NCBI GenBank assembly: GCA_016217695.1
Contig: JACRHE010000017.1
Coordinates: 1-35,861 of the forward strand
Origin: Nitrospirota bacterium
GTDB lineage: Bacteria; Nitrospirota; Thermodesulfovibrionia; Thermodesulfovibrionales; UBA6898
Length of the DNA: 35,861 nt
Direction: 5' to 3'
Positions 5,170-14,551 of this stretch are shown here, piece by piece; the first letter of the stretch is position 1; the number at the start of each line of letters is the position of its first letter. The notes beneath the pieces are model-generated. The model was given only the letters and a program-made list of their open reading frames with translations. It made no database searches and was not told the origin of the DNA. The translations under genes and the position numbers were made by a program.

Positions 5170-6552
5170 CTATTTCCCGATGCAGAAATCGCTGAATATC
5201 TTATTGAGGATGTCGTCAGTCGTAACAACTCCGGTTATCTCGCCGATGCTGTCGAGGGCATCCCGCATCTCGAGCGAGAAGATCTCGAGGGGTTGATTAC
5301 TGCCCAGAATACCGGCAGCCCTCTTAAGTGCAGCGCCGGCAAGGTCCAGCGCTATCTTATGTCTTAGGTTTGTAACTACGACCCCTTCCCTCTCTTCCTT
5401 CCAGTTCTTCAGATTAGAAGCTACAACAGCTTTTATTAATTCAGCAAGTCCTTCTCCTGTAGCTGCCGACATATAAAGATATTGTTTGCCGTATGAGGCG
5501 ATATTATCAAGTGAAATTTTGCAGGGCAGATCCGCTTTGTTGATCGCTATCAATGCGTTCCTGTTTTTTATCCTGTCCAGCAGCAGGATATCCTCATCTT
5601 TAATATCCTCGCTGCCGTCGAGCAGGGCGATGATAAAATCCGCATCTTCCATCGCACCCAGGCTTCTTTTAATTCCTTCCCTTTCAACCGCCTCATCCGA
5701 AAGGCGTATGCCTGCGGTATCGATTATCCTGACAGGAAGGCCCTCGAGGTTCAGGCCCTCTTCAATGAGGTCCCGCGTTGTCCCCGGAATATCTGTGACG
5801 ATCGCCCTGTCTTTTTTCAGCAATGCATTCAGAAGGGATGATTTGCCGACATTCGGTCTTCCGACTATCGCAACCGAAAGCCCTTCCCTGAAAAACCTTG
5901 CCTCCTGAAAGGTTGCCGACAGATGCTCTATGTCCTTTCTGATTTTTTCGATATCTTCCTGCAGTTGGCGGCATTCCCCTGGCTCGATCTCATCCTCCGG
6001 AAAATCAAGGTAGGCCTCTGCATGAGCCGCGATCTCTATGAGAGATTGCCTGATGCCCTGCAGCCTCAGGGACAATTCACCCCTGAGCTGTTGCATGGCA
6101 AGCCGCAGACCCTCCTCTGTCCTGGCAGAGATAAGGTCCGCCACAGCCTCAGCCTGTGTCAGGTTTATCCTGCCGTTTAAGAACGCCCTTTTGGTGAATT
6201 CTCCGGGGTCTGCAAGCCTGGCTCCCTGAGCAAGGACCAGCTCAAGCACTTTTTTCACGGAGACCATGCCGCCATGAGAATTAATCTCGACGACATCCTC
6301 ACGCGTATAGGAATGAGGCGAGCGCATGACAGAGACGAGCACCTCGTCTACTATTGCTCCGCTGATCGGTTCTGCCATATGGCCGTAAACAATAGAAAAA
6401 GGCCTTGCCTCTGACAGACTGATATTATTTCGGGGGCGAAAAATCCTGCTGACGAGCTCTATCGCGCCGGAGCCGCTGACGCGCACGATGCCGATACCTC
6501 CCTGTCCGATAGGGGTGGAGATGGCTGCTATCGTATCATCTTCGAAATGCAT
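5170..6552 (-). CDS. mnmE: tRNA uridine-5-carboxymethylaminomethyl synthase GTPase
   Basis: With MnmG it modifies U34 of tRNAs. The 460-aa length is normal. The N-terminal folate-binding domain (1-120) starts MHFEDDTIAAISTPIGQGG. A helical domain follows, with the G domain inserted: GRPNVGKS at 231-238, DIPGTTRD near 254-261, DTAG at 278-281 and NKAD near 337. The C-terminus ends FSDFCIGK, carrying the Cys of the invariant CIGK motif. It lies downstream of yidC in the common rpmH-rnpA-yidD-yidC-mnmE order. mnmG is not in the window. Confidence 0.97.
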   Translation of the reverse strand: MHFEDDTIAAISTPIGQGGIGIVRVSGSGAIELVSRIFRPRNNISLSEARPFSIVYGHMAEPISGAIVDEVLVSVMRSPHSYTREDVVEINSHGGMVSVKKVLELVLAQGARLADPGEFTKRAFLNGRINLTQAEAVADLISARTEEGLRLAMQQLRGELSLRLQGIRQSLIEIAAHAEAYLDFPEDEIEPGECRQLQEDIEKIRKDIEHLSATFQEARFFREGLSVAIVGRPNVGKSSLLNALLKKDRAIVTDIPGTTRDLIEEGLNLEGLPVRIIDTAGIRLSDEAVEREGIKRSLGAMEDADFIIALLDGSEDIKDEDILLLDRIKNRNALIAINKADLPCKISLDNIASYGKQYLYMSAATGEGLAELIKAVVASNLKNWKEEREGVVVTNLRHKIALDLAGAALKRAAGILGSNQPLEIFSLEMRDALDSIGEITGVVTTDDILNKIFSDFCIGK

Positions 6553-6577
6553 TTATGAAAAAATTTGTGAAAAGGGT

Positions 6578-8161
6578 TCAGGAAGGCTGTTTTGCCGCTT
6601 TCATATTTACAAACATCTGCTGGATTATGCTCAGGATATTATTCACAAGCCAGTACAGTACCAGTCCGGAGGCAAAATTAAGGAACATAAAGGTAAGTAT
6701 CACAGGCATAAACAGCATCATCTTGGCCTGTTTCGGATCCATGCCAGTGGGCGTCATTTTTTGCTGGATAAACATGGTTATTCCCATCAGATAGGGTAAG
6801 GGTCCTCCCAGGAAAAAGTTCCCGGCTAAGGGGACCATGGCTGGGATATGTCCAAAAAGGCCGTCTGGAGCCGAGAGGTCGGTGATCCAGAGCATAAAAG
6901 GTGCGGACCTCAACTCTATGGACACCAGGAGCACCTTGTATAATGCGAAAAACACCGGTATCTGAAGGAGCATGGGGAGACAACCTCCCATCGGGCTTAC
7001 CTTATGTTTTTTATACAGCTCCATGAGTTCTGCCTGCATCTTCTGTGGGTCTTTCTTGTATTTCTCCCGAATCTCGTTCATCTTGGGCTGTATATCCTGG
7101 AGTCTCTTCATCGAGGCCTGGCCCTTATTTACGATCGGGATGAAGGGGATCCTGACTATGATGGTGAGGAAGATGATCGCCCACCCGTAATTGCCCAGGA
7201 CGCTGTAAAAGAGTTTAAGGATCCAGAAGAGGGGTCTGGCGATGATCGAGAAGAATCCGAAGTCGATGATATGTTCGAGCCCCAGATTCAGCTTTGCCAG
7301 CATATCATGTTCTTTAGGACCTGCATAAAGAAAGAATTTATTGATATCTTTTGTTCCTTTGAATGCGATAAGAGGAACGTCCTTGTTCATCCATGCCCGT
7401 GCCTCCTGAACCTGTGTCTCCGGCACAAGGGCTGAAAAGAAATATTTATCCTGCTGGGCTATCCACTTAAGACTATCTTTAAATACAGCCGGCTCCTTAA
7501 GGTCCTTCTGCTTGAGTTCCTTCAGGTCAGTGCCTGTCAGAAGTGTCGGTCCGATATGGGCAGCAGGATCATTTTCATAGATCCCGAAATCGGCTCCGAG
7601 GGTCAACCAGTATTCCGGCAGTCCGGATACCTCATCAACTAGATCTACTTTGTATGTATCTGCATAAAAGGTGTAAGTCCGTTTTACTGACACGCTGTCC
7701 CTGGAGTACATAAAGACGATTGATCCGGATTTATTCTGAGCGTCGAGCTTAAGATCCCCGCCTGCCACGTTGAAACTTGCAGAGGAAAGGTCGAAGCCTG
7801 TATTTGAGCCTATTGCCAAAGCCGGTACACTGCCCGGCTTTGGCAGAAGAATGACAGGCGCGCCCTTTTTATCCTTATAGCGTTTTATCTCCCAGGCCTT
7901 TATCGTTCCGCCCTGAGAAGAGAGAACAGCAGAATACAGGTCGTTTTCGACTCTAATATCCTTTCCAGTTGCAGCAGGCGTCACGGCAACAACCGGAGGC
8001 GCATCAGTCCTGGCAGGCTCTGCTTTTTTCTCTGCTGTTTTTTCTGCCTGGGGAGGGATCTCTTTTACCTGAGGCGGAGCTGCAGGGAAAAGGAACTGGG
8101 ATCCGATGATGACCACAACAGAGAGGATTATAGCTAAAAGGGTTTTGTTGTCCATTGTCAT
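6578..8161 (-). CDS. yidC: Membrane protein insertase YidC (527 aa)
   Basis: Inserts and folds inner-membrane proteins, alone or with SecYEG. An N-terminal membrane anchor ([18 protein letters not shown], residues about 8-25) is followed by a Pro/Lys-rich linker and the large periplasmic beta domain. That domain marks this as a Gram-negative-type YidC. Five C-terminal helices begin near residue 305, including [13 protein letters not shown] and [25 protein letters not shown], with a basic tail. Its start overlaps the yidD stop by four bases (ATGA), implying translational coupling. Confidence 0.97.
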   Translation of the reverse strand: MTMDNKTLLAIILSVVVIIGSQFLFPAAPPQVKEIPPQAEKTAEKKAEPARTDAPPVVAVTPAATGKDIRVENDLYSAVLSSQGGTIKAWEIKRYKDKKGAPVILLPKPGSVPALAIGSNTGFDLSSASFNVAGGDLKLDAQNKSGSIVFMYSRDSVSVKRTYTFYADTYKVDLVDEVSGLPEYWLTLGADFGIYENDPAAHIGPTLLTGTDLKELKQKDLKEPAVFKDSLKWIAQQDKYFFSALVPETQVQEARAWMNKDVPLIAFKGTKDINKFFLYAGPKEHDMLAKLNLGLEHIIDFGFFSIIARPLFWILKLFYSVLGNYGWAIIFLTIIVRIPFIPIVNKGQASMKRLQDIQPKMNEIREKYKKDPQKMQAELMELYKKHKVSPMGGCLPMLLQIPVFFALYKVLLVSIELRSAPFMLWITDLSAPDGLFGHIPAMVPLAGNFFLGGPLPYLMGITMFIQQKMTPTGMDPKQAKMMLFMPVILTFMFLNFASGLVLYWLVNNILSIIQQMFVNMKAAKQPS

Positions 8162-8367
8162 TTAACCGGATCGAAGCCACCGGGGTGAAAGGGGTGGCAT
8201 CTGGCTATCCTTCTGGCTGAAAGATATACGCCTTTGAACGCACCATATTTGGTTATTGCGTCAACGGCATATTCGGAACATGACGGTACGTACCTGCAGC
8301 CCCCCGGCAACAAGGGTGAAATGAAATATTTATAGAGTTTAATGAGACCTATTGCTATTTTTTTCAT
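8158..8367 (-). CDS. yidD: Membrane protein insertion efficiency factor YidD (69 aa)
   Basis: A small membrane-associated protein of the YidC operon, recognised by [45 protein letters not shown]. The three conserved Cys and the [12 protein letters not shown] end are all present. I set the start at 8367 ([12 protein letters not shown]), because the longer frame to 8445 adds residues that do not belong to the family. With this start it overlaps the 3' end of rnpA by 29 bases, as in many genomes. Confidence 0.93.
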   Translation of the reverse strand: MKKIAIGLIKLYKYFISPLLPGGCRYVPSCSEYAVDAITKYGAFKGVYLSARRIARCHPFHPGGFDPVK

Positions 8368-8686
8368 TATCAAGCCTGGACAAGAATTTGAAAATCTGCT
8401 TGTTAAGGGCGTCGAATTCGGCTTCAACAGAGGCCTGCCTGGCAACGATTATGAAATCGTAGTGCAAAGGACGGTCCGGCAACAGTCTTCTGAAAGCCTC
8501 CCGCAGACGCCTTTTGATCCTGTTTCTTACAACAGCGATCCCGATCTTTTTACTGACCGAAAGCCCCAGCCTGCTGAAAGTGAGTCCGTTGGGCAGCGCG
8601 TACATAACAAGATAGTGAGAAGAAAATTTTGCTCCCTGCTCAAAGACTTTTTTAAAATCCCCTTTTCTATTAAGGGGACAAAAAAT
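8339..8686 (-). CDS. rnpA: RNase P protein component, start codon unclear
   Basis: The protein subunit of RNase P, which matures tRNA 5' ends. The core is unmistakable: [25 protein letters not shown] is the RNR motif. An ATG at 8605 would start inside the family domain. The same frame continues upstream for about 27 codons with perfect family character ([28 protein letters not shown]). In that extension there is no ATG, GTG or TTG. Candidates are an ATT at about 8680, or an ATG at 8692 in a different frame, separated by a homopolymer-rich stretch where one indel would join the frames. The 5' coordinate is therefore approximate. Confidence 0.85.
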   Translation of the reverse strand: MFCPLNRKGDFKKVFEQGAKFSSHYLVMYALPNGLTFSRLGLSVSKKIGIAVVRNRIKRRLREAFRRLLPDRPLHYDFIIVARQASVEAEFDALNKQIFKFLSRLDNEKNSNRSH

Positions 8687-8697
8687 CTTTTTGCATT

Positions 8698-8838
8698 TTA
8701 AAGGGCCAGTCTTTTCCGTCCTTTTTTTCTTCTCCTCTTGATTACGTTACGCCCGCCGGGAGTACTCATCCTCTCAAAGAAACCGTGAGTCCTTTTTTTC
8801 TTAATCTTATGTGGGTGGAATGTTGTATATGTTCCCAT
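8698..8838 (-). CDS. rpmH: 50S ribosomal protein L34 (46 aa)
   Basis: The short basic protein reads [20 protein letters not shown] then [21 protein letters not shown], a full-length L34. ATG at 8838 gives [11 protein letters not shown], two residues longer than usual at the front. It heads the L34-RnpA-YidD-YidC-MnmE run on the minus strand, with a good promoter just upstream. The stop is only about a dozen bases before the rnpA reading frame. Confidence 0.96.
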   Translation of the reverse strand: MGTYTTFHPHKIKKKRTHGFFERMSTPGGRNVIKRRRKKGRKRLAL

Positions 8839-8857
8839 AGCGTTAACCTGAGCAAGA

Positions 8858-8887
8858 ATTATAATCTTAGGTATCTTCTAAAGTCAA
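8858..8887 (-). promoter_or_regulatory. Sigma-70-type promoter for rpmH operon
   Basis: On the minus strand TTGACT (8887-8882) is followed after 18 bases by a perfect TATAAT (8863-8858). The predicted transcript starts about 8851, leaving only around 12 bases before the rpmH ATG. Confidence 0.75.
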
Positions 8888-8895
8888 GCCAACTA

Positions 8896-9732
8896 TCAAC
8901 TCATGAATACCGGCTCGGAAGATTTTCCGATAATTCCTTTTTCCTCCGCCCTTTTAAAGAGCTCTTCAACCGCCCTGATCCCGTTATCCCCGATGTCCAG
9001 GGAAAAATCATTTACATAAAGGTCGATATGCCGGTGTATGACCGCTTCGTCCATTTCCCGGGAATGTCGCCTGATGTACGACAGAGGCTCCTTCCTGTGG
9101 GAAAATGCATATTCGACGCTTTTTCGCACAAGGACGTCCACCTCACGGATCAGGTCCTCACCAAGAGACCTTCTTGCGAGGATCCCGCCCAGGGGGATGG
9201 GAAGCCCTGTCTCTTTTTCCCACCAGTCTCCCAGGTCGATAACTTTCTTTAGGCCAGCCTTCTCGTAGGTGAAACGGCTCTCATGTATGATCAGTCCCGC
9301 ATCCACCTCGCCCTTCCTGACCGCATCGATAATGAGATGAAAAGGCATAACAACAGCGCGTTCTTTGAAACAGGGGTCGAGGATCTGAAGAAGCAGGAAG
9401 GCGGTTGTGAGGTTCCCTGGAACGGCGATTGACTTTCCCCTGAGATCCTGCAGGTCACAGGTCTTTCTGGTTACGATGAGAGGGCCACAGCCCATGCCCA
9501 AGGCACCCCCTGATCGCAGCAGGCAATATCTGTCCCGAAGAAGACCAAAGGCATGATAAGAGACCTTTGTAATATCGAGCTCCGCCCGCAGGGCCATCCG
9601 GTTAAGGGTCTCCACATCTTCGAGTATTTCCCGAAATCTTAAGTCTTCCGAGGGTATCATCCCGTGGACAAGGGCGTAGAAGATAAATGTGTCGTTGGGG
9701 CATGGAGAATAGCCGAGAGAGAGGGTCTTCAT
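8896..9732 (-). CDS. mqnD: 1,4-dihydroxy-6-naphthoate synthase
   Basis: Converts cyclic dehypoxanthinyl futalosine to 1,4-dihydroxy-6-naphthoate in the futalosine route to menaquinone. The periplasmic-binding-protein-like fold opens with LGYSPCPNDTFIFYALVHG, which is characteristic of MqnD rather than MqnA, and continues with LDITKVSYHAFGLL and the DAGLIIHESRFTY segment. Length (278 aa) fits. Its ATG follows directly on the mqnB stop, so the two are coupled. mqnA, mqnC and mqnE are not in the window. Confidence 0.93.
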   Translation of the reverse strand: MKTLSLGYSPCPNDTFIFYALVHGMIPSEDLRFREILEDVETLNRMALRAELDITKVSYHAFGLLRDRYCLLRSGGALGMGCGPLIVTRKTCDLQDLRGKSIAVPGNLTTAFLLLQILDPCFKERAVVMPFHLIIDAVRKGEVDAGLIIHESRFTYEKAGLKKVIDLGDWWEKETGLPIPLGGILARRSLGEDLIREVDVLVRKSVEYAFSHRKEPLSYIRRHSREMDEAVIHRHIDLYVNDFSLDIGDNGIRAVEELFKRAEEKGIIGKSSEPVFMS

Positions 9733-10473
9733 CTATAACAGACCTGCCGATTCCAGGAAGTCGATAAGCAACTTCTGACAGTTTTCAGATGCGCGCCTGA
9801 TCTCCCATCGTCCGGTGTCCCTGTCTTCAACTATATTGCTTATTCCCCTTATCTCAATACAGGGTATATCATACATGGTTGCTATATGAGCGATAGCAGC
9901 ACCTTCCATGTTTTCGCAAAGCGCCCCGAACCTTTCTCTCATCTCCAGCGCCTTTTTTTTCGTGCCTGTGCAGGTCGATACTGTAATGAATATGCCTGAC
10001 TTTATCGCAAGGGCAGGAGAGAAGTTTCCGGCCGCAGCCCGGGAGATTTTGACAGCCTTTTGCGTAAACCTTTTGTCCATGGGAAATTCGTTAAAAAAAC
10101 TTTTTCTCCCTTTTTTCAGCAGGGGTATGCCTATATGTTCAGCACCGTGGAAGCCGCTCCTGTCGGCAAAACCCTCGTCCCCGTATATCTCCCTTTCTGC
10201 AACTGCAATATCGCCTATCTTCAGACCTGCAGAGGGATATGCACCGCCTATTCCGAAATTAATAATCAGGCCTGGAGAAAAGTCACGGATAAGGCACGAG
10301 GCCGTATGGGCCGCATTAGTCTTCCCAATGCCCGAAAGCCCATAGATAACATCTTTGGACCCGATTTTCCCGGAAAAGAGGGTGCAGAGGCCCTGTCTAT
10401 CCCTGGCGGCAGCCTTCAATCTCCTCATCAGAAGCCTGCCCTCTGATGGGACCGCTGATATGATAACTATCAA
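9733..10473 (-). CDS. mqnB: Futalosine hydrolase
   Basis: Cleaves futalosine to dehypoxanthine futalosine and hypoxanthine. The protein is of the MTA/SAH-nucleosidase superfamily: GIGKTNAAHTASCLI, NFGIGGAYPSAGLKIGDIAV, and the C-terminal CENMEGAAIAHIATMYDIP, whose ME(G)A motif contacts the ribose. ISNIVEDRDTGRWEI near the end is typical of futalosine hydrolases and not of MTAN. It is first of the mqnB-mqnD pair. A TATAAT-like -10 lies at 10534-10529 on the minus strand, in the region shared with the divergent rpsB promoter. Confidence 0.92.
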   Translation of the reverse strand: MIVIISAVPSEGRLLMRRLKAAARDRQGLCTLFSGKIGSKDVIYGLSGIGKTNAAHTASCLIRDFSPGLIINFGIGGAYPSAGLKIGDIAVAEREIYGDEGFADRSGFHGAEHIGIPLLKKGRKSFFNEFPMDKRFTQKAVKISRAAAGNFSPALAIKSGIFITVSTCTGTKKKALEMRERFGALCENMEGAAIAHIATMYDIPCIEIRGISNIVEDRDTGRWEIRRASENCQKLLIDFLESAGLL

Positions 10474-10543
10474 GCCTGGTTCTCCCTATATCATGAGTTC
10501 CTGTATTCTGCTTTTAATTCAGTAAGCTATTATATCACCGCCC

Positions 10544-10571
10544 TTGAAAAAAAATGCTTCCGTGTGATACT
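10544..10571 (+). promoter_or_regulatory. Likely promoter of the rpsB-tsf-pyrH-frr operon
   Basis: TTGAAA (10544-10549), a 16-base spacer and GATACT (10566-10571) give a reasonable sigma-70 match. About 115 bases of leader follow before rpsB. The leader contains a GC-rich fold near 10628-10655, where CTGCC pairs with GGCAG around an inner CCC/GGG stem. This is a possible S2 autoregulatory site, as rpsB leaders in other bacteria are controlled by S2, but it matches no motif that I can confirm. Confidence 0.5.
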
Positions 10572-10692
10572 CTTTTAAACCCAAATCATCTGCCTTTGCA
10601 GGTGAAAACTCACACGCCGGCTACAGTTCTGCCTCATGGTCCCTCACGGGGTTGGCAGGACAGGCGGAGGAAAAAACCACAGGAGGAGTACA

Positions 10693-11457
10693 ATGGTAGC
10701 TTCAATGAAAGAATTGCTTGAGGCCGGAGTTCATTTTGGTCATCAGGTAAAGCGCTGGAACCCGAAGATGAAGAGATATATCTTCGGCGAGAGAAACGGT
10801 ATCTACATCATAGACCTTCAGAAGACGCTCAAGGGGCTTGAGGAGGCCTACAACTTTGTGCGGACTATGTCAGCCTCAGGTGCAGGGGTGCTCTTTGTCG
10901 GAACCAAGAAACAGGCCCAGGACGCGGTCATGGAAGAGGCACACAGGGCATCTGCGCATTACATCAACCAGAGATGGCTCGGCGGAATGCTCACGAATTT
11001 TCTCACGGTTAAAAAGAGCATAGAGAGACTCAAGAAGATAGAGGCCATGAAGGAGGACGGAACAATGAACCTCCTGCCCAAGAGAGAGGCCTCGGCCCTG
11101 GAGAAGGAGAGGACAAAGCTCGATAAGAACCTCTCGGGCATTAAAGATATGAAAGGACTGCCCGGGGTGATCTTTATTATCGATCCCAAGAAGGAGAGGA
11201 TAGGGATAGCTGAGGCCAGAAAACTCTCCATACCTATCGTAGCGGTTGTTGATACGAACTGTGATCCTGATGAGATCGACTATGTCATCCCCGGCAACGA
11301 CGACGCTATCCGCGCTATCAAGCTGTTAACAGGCAAGATAGCAAGCGCGGTCCTTGAAGGCAGGGACGCGATCGCAAAAGAGGCCCAGCAGGAAGCAGAA
11401 AAGGCCCAGATAGAAGAAAAGGTGAAGACAGAAGCGGTTCAGGAGGTAGCGGAATAA
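10693..11457 (+). CDS. rpsB: 30S ribosomal protein S2
   Basis: The start [18 protein letters not shown] is preceded by AGGAGG at 10681-10686, which decides against the longer frame from 10636. Conserved S2 stretches follow: [40 protein letters not shown] and [25 protein letters not shown] charged C-terminal tail is typical. The TAA overlaps the tsf ATG by one base, so the pair is translationally coupled. Confidence 0.97.
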   Translation: MVASMKELLEAGVHFGHQVKRWNPKMKRYIFGERNGIYIIDLQKTLKGLEEAYNFVRTMSASGAGVLFVGTKKQAQDAVMEEAHRASAHYINQRWLGGMLTNFLTVKKSIERLKKIEAMKEDGTMNLLPKREASALEKERTKLDKNLSGIKDMKGLPGVIFIIDPKKERIGIAEARKLSIPIVAVVDTNCDPDEIDYVIPGNDDAIRAIKLLTGKIASAVLEGRDAIAKEAQQEAEKAQIEEKVKTEAVQEVAE

Positions 11458-12356
11458 TGGCAACAATCACGGCAGATATTGTAAAGGATTTAAGGGAAAA
11501 GACAGGGGCCGGCATGATGGAATGCAAAAAGGCTCTGGTAGAAAGCGGTGGAGATTTTGAAAAGGCGATCGATACGCTGAGACAGAAGGGCCTTGCTACC
11601 GCAGCCAAGAAGGCATCGCGCTCTGCATCGCAGGGCCTGATCAGCTCATACATCCAGGCAGATAGGGTCGGCGTCATGGTGGAGATCAACTGCGAGACCG
11701 ATTTTGTTGCCAGGACAGATGATTTCCAGACGCTTATCAGGGATGTCATGGAGCATATTGCAGAGGCAAAGCCGGTATACGTTTCCCTTGAAGAGACCCC
11801 GTCGGCAAAACCGGAAGACTGCCTGCTTGAACAGGCCTTTGTCAAAGATCCGGCGAAAAAGATCAAGGACCTCGTTACCGAGAAGGTTGCAAAGCTCGGC
11901 GAGAATATTGTCATCAGGAGATTCGTGCGCTATCAGGCCGATAACGGCCTTGTGGGAGCTTATATCCATATGGACAAGATCGGCGTCATGGTGGCTTCTG
12001 AATCGGCGGTGAAGGCAGACGACCTCCGGCCCCTGATTAAGGATGTTGCGATGCATATCGCTGCTGCCAATCCCACTTGCATCTCAAGGGACCAGGTCCC
12101 CCAGGATGTTATTGAACGTGAAAAGGCGATATACAGGGCTCAGGTGACCGGCAAGCCTGCTGAGATAACCGAAAAGATCGTGGACGGCAAGCTGGAGAAA
12201 TTTTATGGAGATGTCTGTCTCCTGGAGCAGGTATTCGTCAAGGACCCGGAAGGGAAAAAGAAGGTAAAGGACGTGCTCGGGGCAGGGACCATGGTAAAGA
12301 GTTTTGCCCGGTTTCAGCTGGGAGAGACGCAGCCGTCGGAACCCAAGAGCTGCTGA
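11457..12356 (+). CDS. tsf: Elongation factor Ts (299 aa)
   Basis: Guanine-nucleotide exchange factor for EF-Tu. The N-terminal UBA-like domain (residues 1-50, [16 protein letters not shown]) and the TDFV motif (81-84) that contacts EF-Tu are present. Both dimerisation subdomains are present, so this is the long, E. coli-like form rather than the roughly 200-aa short form. An eleven-residue motif, CLLEQxFVKDP, occurs at 122-132 and again at 254-264, as matching elements of the two subdomains. Second gene of the rpsB operon. Confidence 0.96.
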   Translation: MATITADIVKDLREKTGAGMMECKKALVESGGDFEKAIDTLRQKGLATAAKKASRSASQGLISSYIQADRVGVMVEINCETDFVARTDDFQTLIRDVMEHIAEAKPVYVSLEETPSAKPEDCLLEQAFVKDPAKKIKDLVTEKVAKLGENIVIRRFVRYQADNGLVGAYIHMDKIGVMVASESAVKADDLRPLIKDVAMHIAAANPTCISRDQVPQDVIEREKAIYRAQVTGKPAEITEKIVDGKLEKFYGDVCLLEQVFVKDPEGKKKVKDVLGAGTMVKSFARFQLGETQPSEPKSC

Positions 12357-12363
12357 AAAATAG

Positions 12364-13110
12364 ATGGCGCGCAAGTTCAGTCGGATTCTTCTGAAGATAA
12401 GCGGTGAGGCCTTAATGGGCGACAAGGGATACGGTATTGACGCCAATACCGTAAACTTTATGGCAGGGGAGCTAAAGGGCGTATCCAATTTGGGCATACA
12501 GATATCGGTAGTTATAGGAGGGGGTAATATCTTCAGGGGGGTGCAGGCAAGCCTTGAAGGCATGGAAAGGGCGTCTGCAGATTACATGGGAATGCTCGCA
12601 ACAGTGATAAACGCCCTTGCCCTCCAGAATGCCCTCGAAAGACTGAATGTCCCTACCCGGGTCCAGTCTGCCATAGAGATGAGGGAGCTTGCCGAGCCCT
12701 ATATCAGGAGAAAGGCTGTAAGGCATCTTGAGAAGGGCAGGATCGTCATCTTTGCTGCGGGCACCGGCAATCCTTATTTTACGACCGATACTGCGGCTGC
12801 CTTAAGGGCGATGGAGATCGGTGCTGACGTTATCCTGAAGGGTACCAAGGTGGACGGGGTATATTCTGCTGATCCGGTAAAGGACCCGACTGCCACGAAA
12901 TATTCCCAGCTCACCTATATGGAGGTCCTCAAGAAGGGGCTCGGGGTCATGGATTCGACCGCGGTCTCTTTATGTATGGACAATAACCTGCCTATTGTGG
13001 TATTTAATTTAAGAGGTAAAGGCAGTATACGAAAAATTCTCGAGGGTAAGAAGATAGGGACCCTGGTCAGGGGGGACAATGATTCCGGAGCTAAGAAAAA
13101 AGACAAATGA
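12364..13110 (+). CDS. pyrH: UMP kinase
   Basis: Phosphorylates UMP to UDP; hexameric amino-acid-kinase fold. The beginning [19 protein letters not shown], the [10 protein letters not shown] phosphate loop and the [18 protein letters not shown] segment are diagnostic. The start is ATG at 12364, seven bases after tsf ends. The last 32 bases overlap the start of frr, with the frr ribosome site (AGGGGGG) inside pyrH. Confidence 0.97.
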   Translation: MARKFSRILLKISGEALMGDKGYGIDANTVNFMAGELKGVSNLGIQISVVIGGGNIFRGVQASLEGMERASADYMGMLATVINALALQNALERLNVPTRVQSAIEMRELAEPYIRRKAVRHLEKGRIVIFAAGTGNPYFTTDTAAALRAMEIGADVILKGTKVDGVYSADPVKDPTATKYSQLTYMEVLKKGLGVMDSTAVSLCMDNNLPIVVFNLRGKGSIRKILEGKKIGTLVRGDNDSGAKKKDK

Positions 13111-13636
13111 GAGGATGCACGGCGCTATCGAGGCGCTGAAAAAGGAACTGGGTTCGATCAGGACCGGAAGGGCGACCCTTGCGCTTCTTGACGGCATCTC
13201 GGTTGATTATTACGGCACCATCACGCCCATCCAGCAGCTTGCAAGTCTGAGCATTCCCGAGAGCCGGCAGATCGCCATCCAGCCGTGGGAGCAGCGCATA
13301 ATCCCGGAGATCGAAAAGGCGATCATGAAATCAGATCTCGGGCTTACCCCCATGAACGACGGCAAGATGATAAGGATAAATATCCCGGTTCTGACGGAAG
13401 AGCGAAGAAAACAGCTCGTCAAGATAGTCAGAAAAAAGGCTGAAGAGGCGAAGGTGGCTGTGCGCAATATCAGAAGAGATGCAAACGATGAGATGAAGAA
13501 ACTTGAGAAGGAAAAACATCTCAGCGAAGACGATGTCAAGAAAGAACAGGAAGAGATACAGAAACTCACTGATTCGTTCATAAAGAAGGTTGACGAGATC
13601 GTTGAGCACAAGGAAAAAGAGATCATGGAGGTATGA
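13079..13636 (+). CDS. frr: Ribosome recycling factor
   Basis: Splits post-termination ribosomes with EF-G. At 185 aa it is full length. [25 protein letters not shown] matches the conserved first helix, and [41 protein letters not shown] is the classic helical tail. ATG at 13079 gives the usual MIPELRKK beginning and implies a 32-base overlap with pyrH, supported by AGGGGGG spaced about six bases upstream. Confidence 0.97.
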   Translation: MIPELRKKTNERMHGAIEALKKELGSIRTGRATLALLDGISVDYYGTITPIQQLASLSIPESRQIAIQPWEQRIIPEIEKAIMKSDLGLTPMNDGKMIRINIPVLTEERRKQLVKIVRKKAEEAKVAVRNIRRDANDEMKKLEKEKHLSEDDVKKEQEEIQKLTDSFIKKVDEIVEHKEKEIMEV

Positions 13637-13642
13637 ATAATT

Positions 13643-13780
13643 ATGAACAGCAATTTCATGCTTAAGGTTGAGGATGCAAAGCTCCCTGATATCCAGAAGG
13701 CCCTTCAGCAGGCAGGGATCAAGGTGAGAAGTATTATCGAGGTATTTAAAGAAGAGGCGAAAAAAGAGGAAGCAAAATAA
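13643..13780 (+). CDS. Conserved-looking small protein, 45 aa
   Basis: A short ORF lies between frr and the DksA/TraR-like gene. It starts at ATG 13643, six bases after frr ends, and its TAA overlaps the next ATG (TAATG). The product begins MNSNFMLKVEDAKLPDI and ends in a Lys/Glu-rich helix. The sequence QKALQQAGIKVRSIIEVFKEE predicts an amphipathic helical domain. The tight spacing on both sides and sensible codon use support a real gene. I do not recognise the family; a small ribosome- or RNA-related role is conceivable from position only. Confidence 0.6.
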   Translation: MNSNFMLKVEDAKLPDIQKALQQAGIKVRSIIEVFKEEAKKEEAK

Positions 13781-14427
13781 TGGCAACAGGCAAAAAGGCA
13801 AAGACAACAGCTAAGAAAAAGGCTGCTACGCCTGTTGCTAAGAAGCCTGCTTCAAAAAAGCCAGCGCTGAAGACAGCAAAGAAGACATCGAAGGGAAGTT
13901 CCCCAAGGCCTGCGGCCAAAACAAAGAAGGTGTTAAAACCCGTTAGAGAAGCGGTCAAGGTCAAACCTGCTGCGGCGAAAAAGACGGCTGTTGTTGCAAA
14001 AGAAACGAAACCTAAAAAGAAGACTGCTGAAAAATCAGGGACACCAAAAGAACGGTTTCAGGAACTCAGAAAGACCCTGATAAAAAAGAGGGAAGAGATA
14101 GTAAAGGAAGCTAAAACCGAGATAGCCAAGTATATCAGCGGAGAGAACCGGCAGCTTGTTGATACTGCCCTTGATGACGGCGACTGGGCTGTTGTCGATA
14201 TCTCAGAGGATATGAGCCTGCTTAGGCTTTCTGCACATAGGAAGCTGATGCTTGATATAGATGAGACCCTCAGAAAGATAGCCGAGGGATCATACGGCAT
14301 ATGCGAGGAATGCGGGGAAGAGATAAGCGAAAGAAGATTGTGCGTACTGCCTACAGCAAACCTCTGCATAACCTGCCAGGAAAACAAGGAGCGGTTCGAG
14401 GCGGTCGGGAAAGGGGAGATAGACTAA
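13780..14427 (+). CDS. DksA/TraR-family zinc-finger protein with a lysine-rich tail (215 aa)
   Basis: Residues 91-215 are a DksA/TraR-like module: a coiled-coil pair with the acidic tip LDDGDWAVVD at about 131-140, then a four-cysteine zinc finger (Cys175, Cys178, Cys196, Cys199) in YGICEECGEEI...LCITCQ. Proteins of this type bind the secondary channel of RNA polymerase and modulate initiation. The first 90 residues are a histone-H1-like Lys/Ala/Pro repeat, as in several deltaproteobacterial and nitrospiral homologues. It ends the rpsB operon, which would link its level to translation capacity. The DUF4912 protein at 23927 carries a similar tail. Confidence 0.9.
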   Translation: MATGKKAKTTAKKKAATPVAKKPASKKPALKTAKKTSKGSSPRPAAKTKKVLKPVREAVKVKPAAAKKTAVVAKETKPKKKTAEKSGTPKERFQELRKTLIKKREEIVKEAKTEIAKYISGENRQLVDTALDDGDWAVVDISEDMSLLRLSAHRKLMLDIDETLRKIAEGSYGICEECGEEISERRLCVLPTANLCITCQENKERFEAVGKGEID

Positions 14428-14551
14428 GTTTTAGCTGCAGCTGATTTTGCCTCCGTTATTTGCCTTTAGCCCTGCCTTATTATTCCCATCAGCAGTACGG
14501 TCGGATGTTCGCTGGCGTCAGGTAGTCTGATAACCGAAACAAGGGCCCAGA

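Noticed and set aside
8368-8445. Upstream extension of yidD
   Set aside because: It falls inside rnpA in another frame and has no YidD similarity.
10636-10692. Upstream extension of rpsB (19 extra codons)
   Set aside because: S2 proteins begin near [18 protein letters not shown], and AGGAGG lies directly before the ATG at 10693. The extension has no homology and overlaps the leader.
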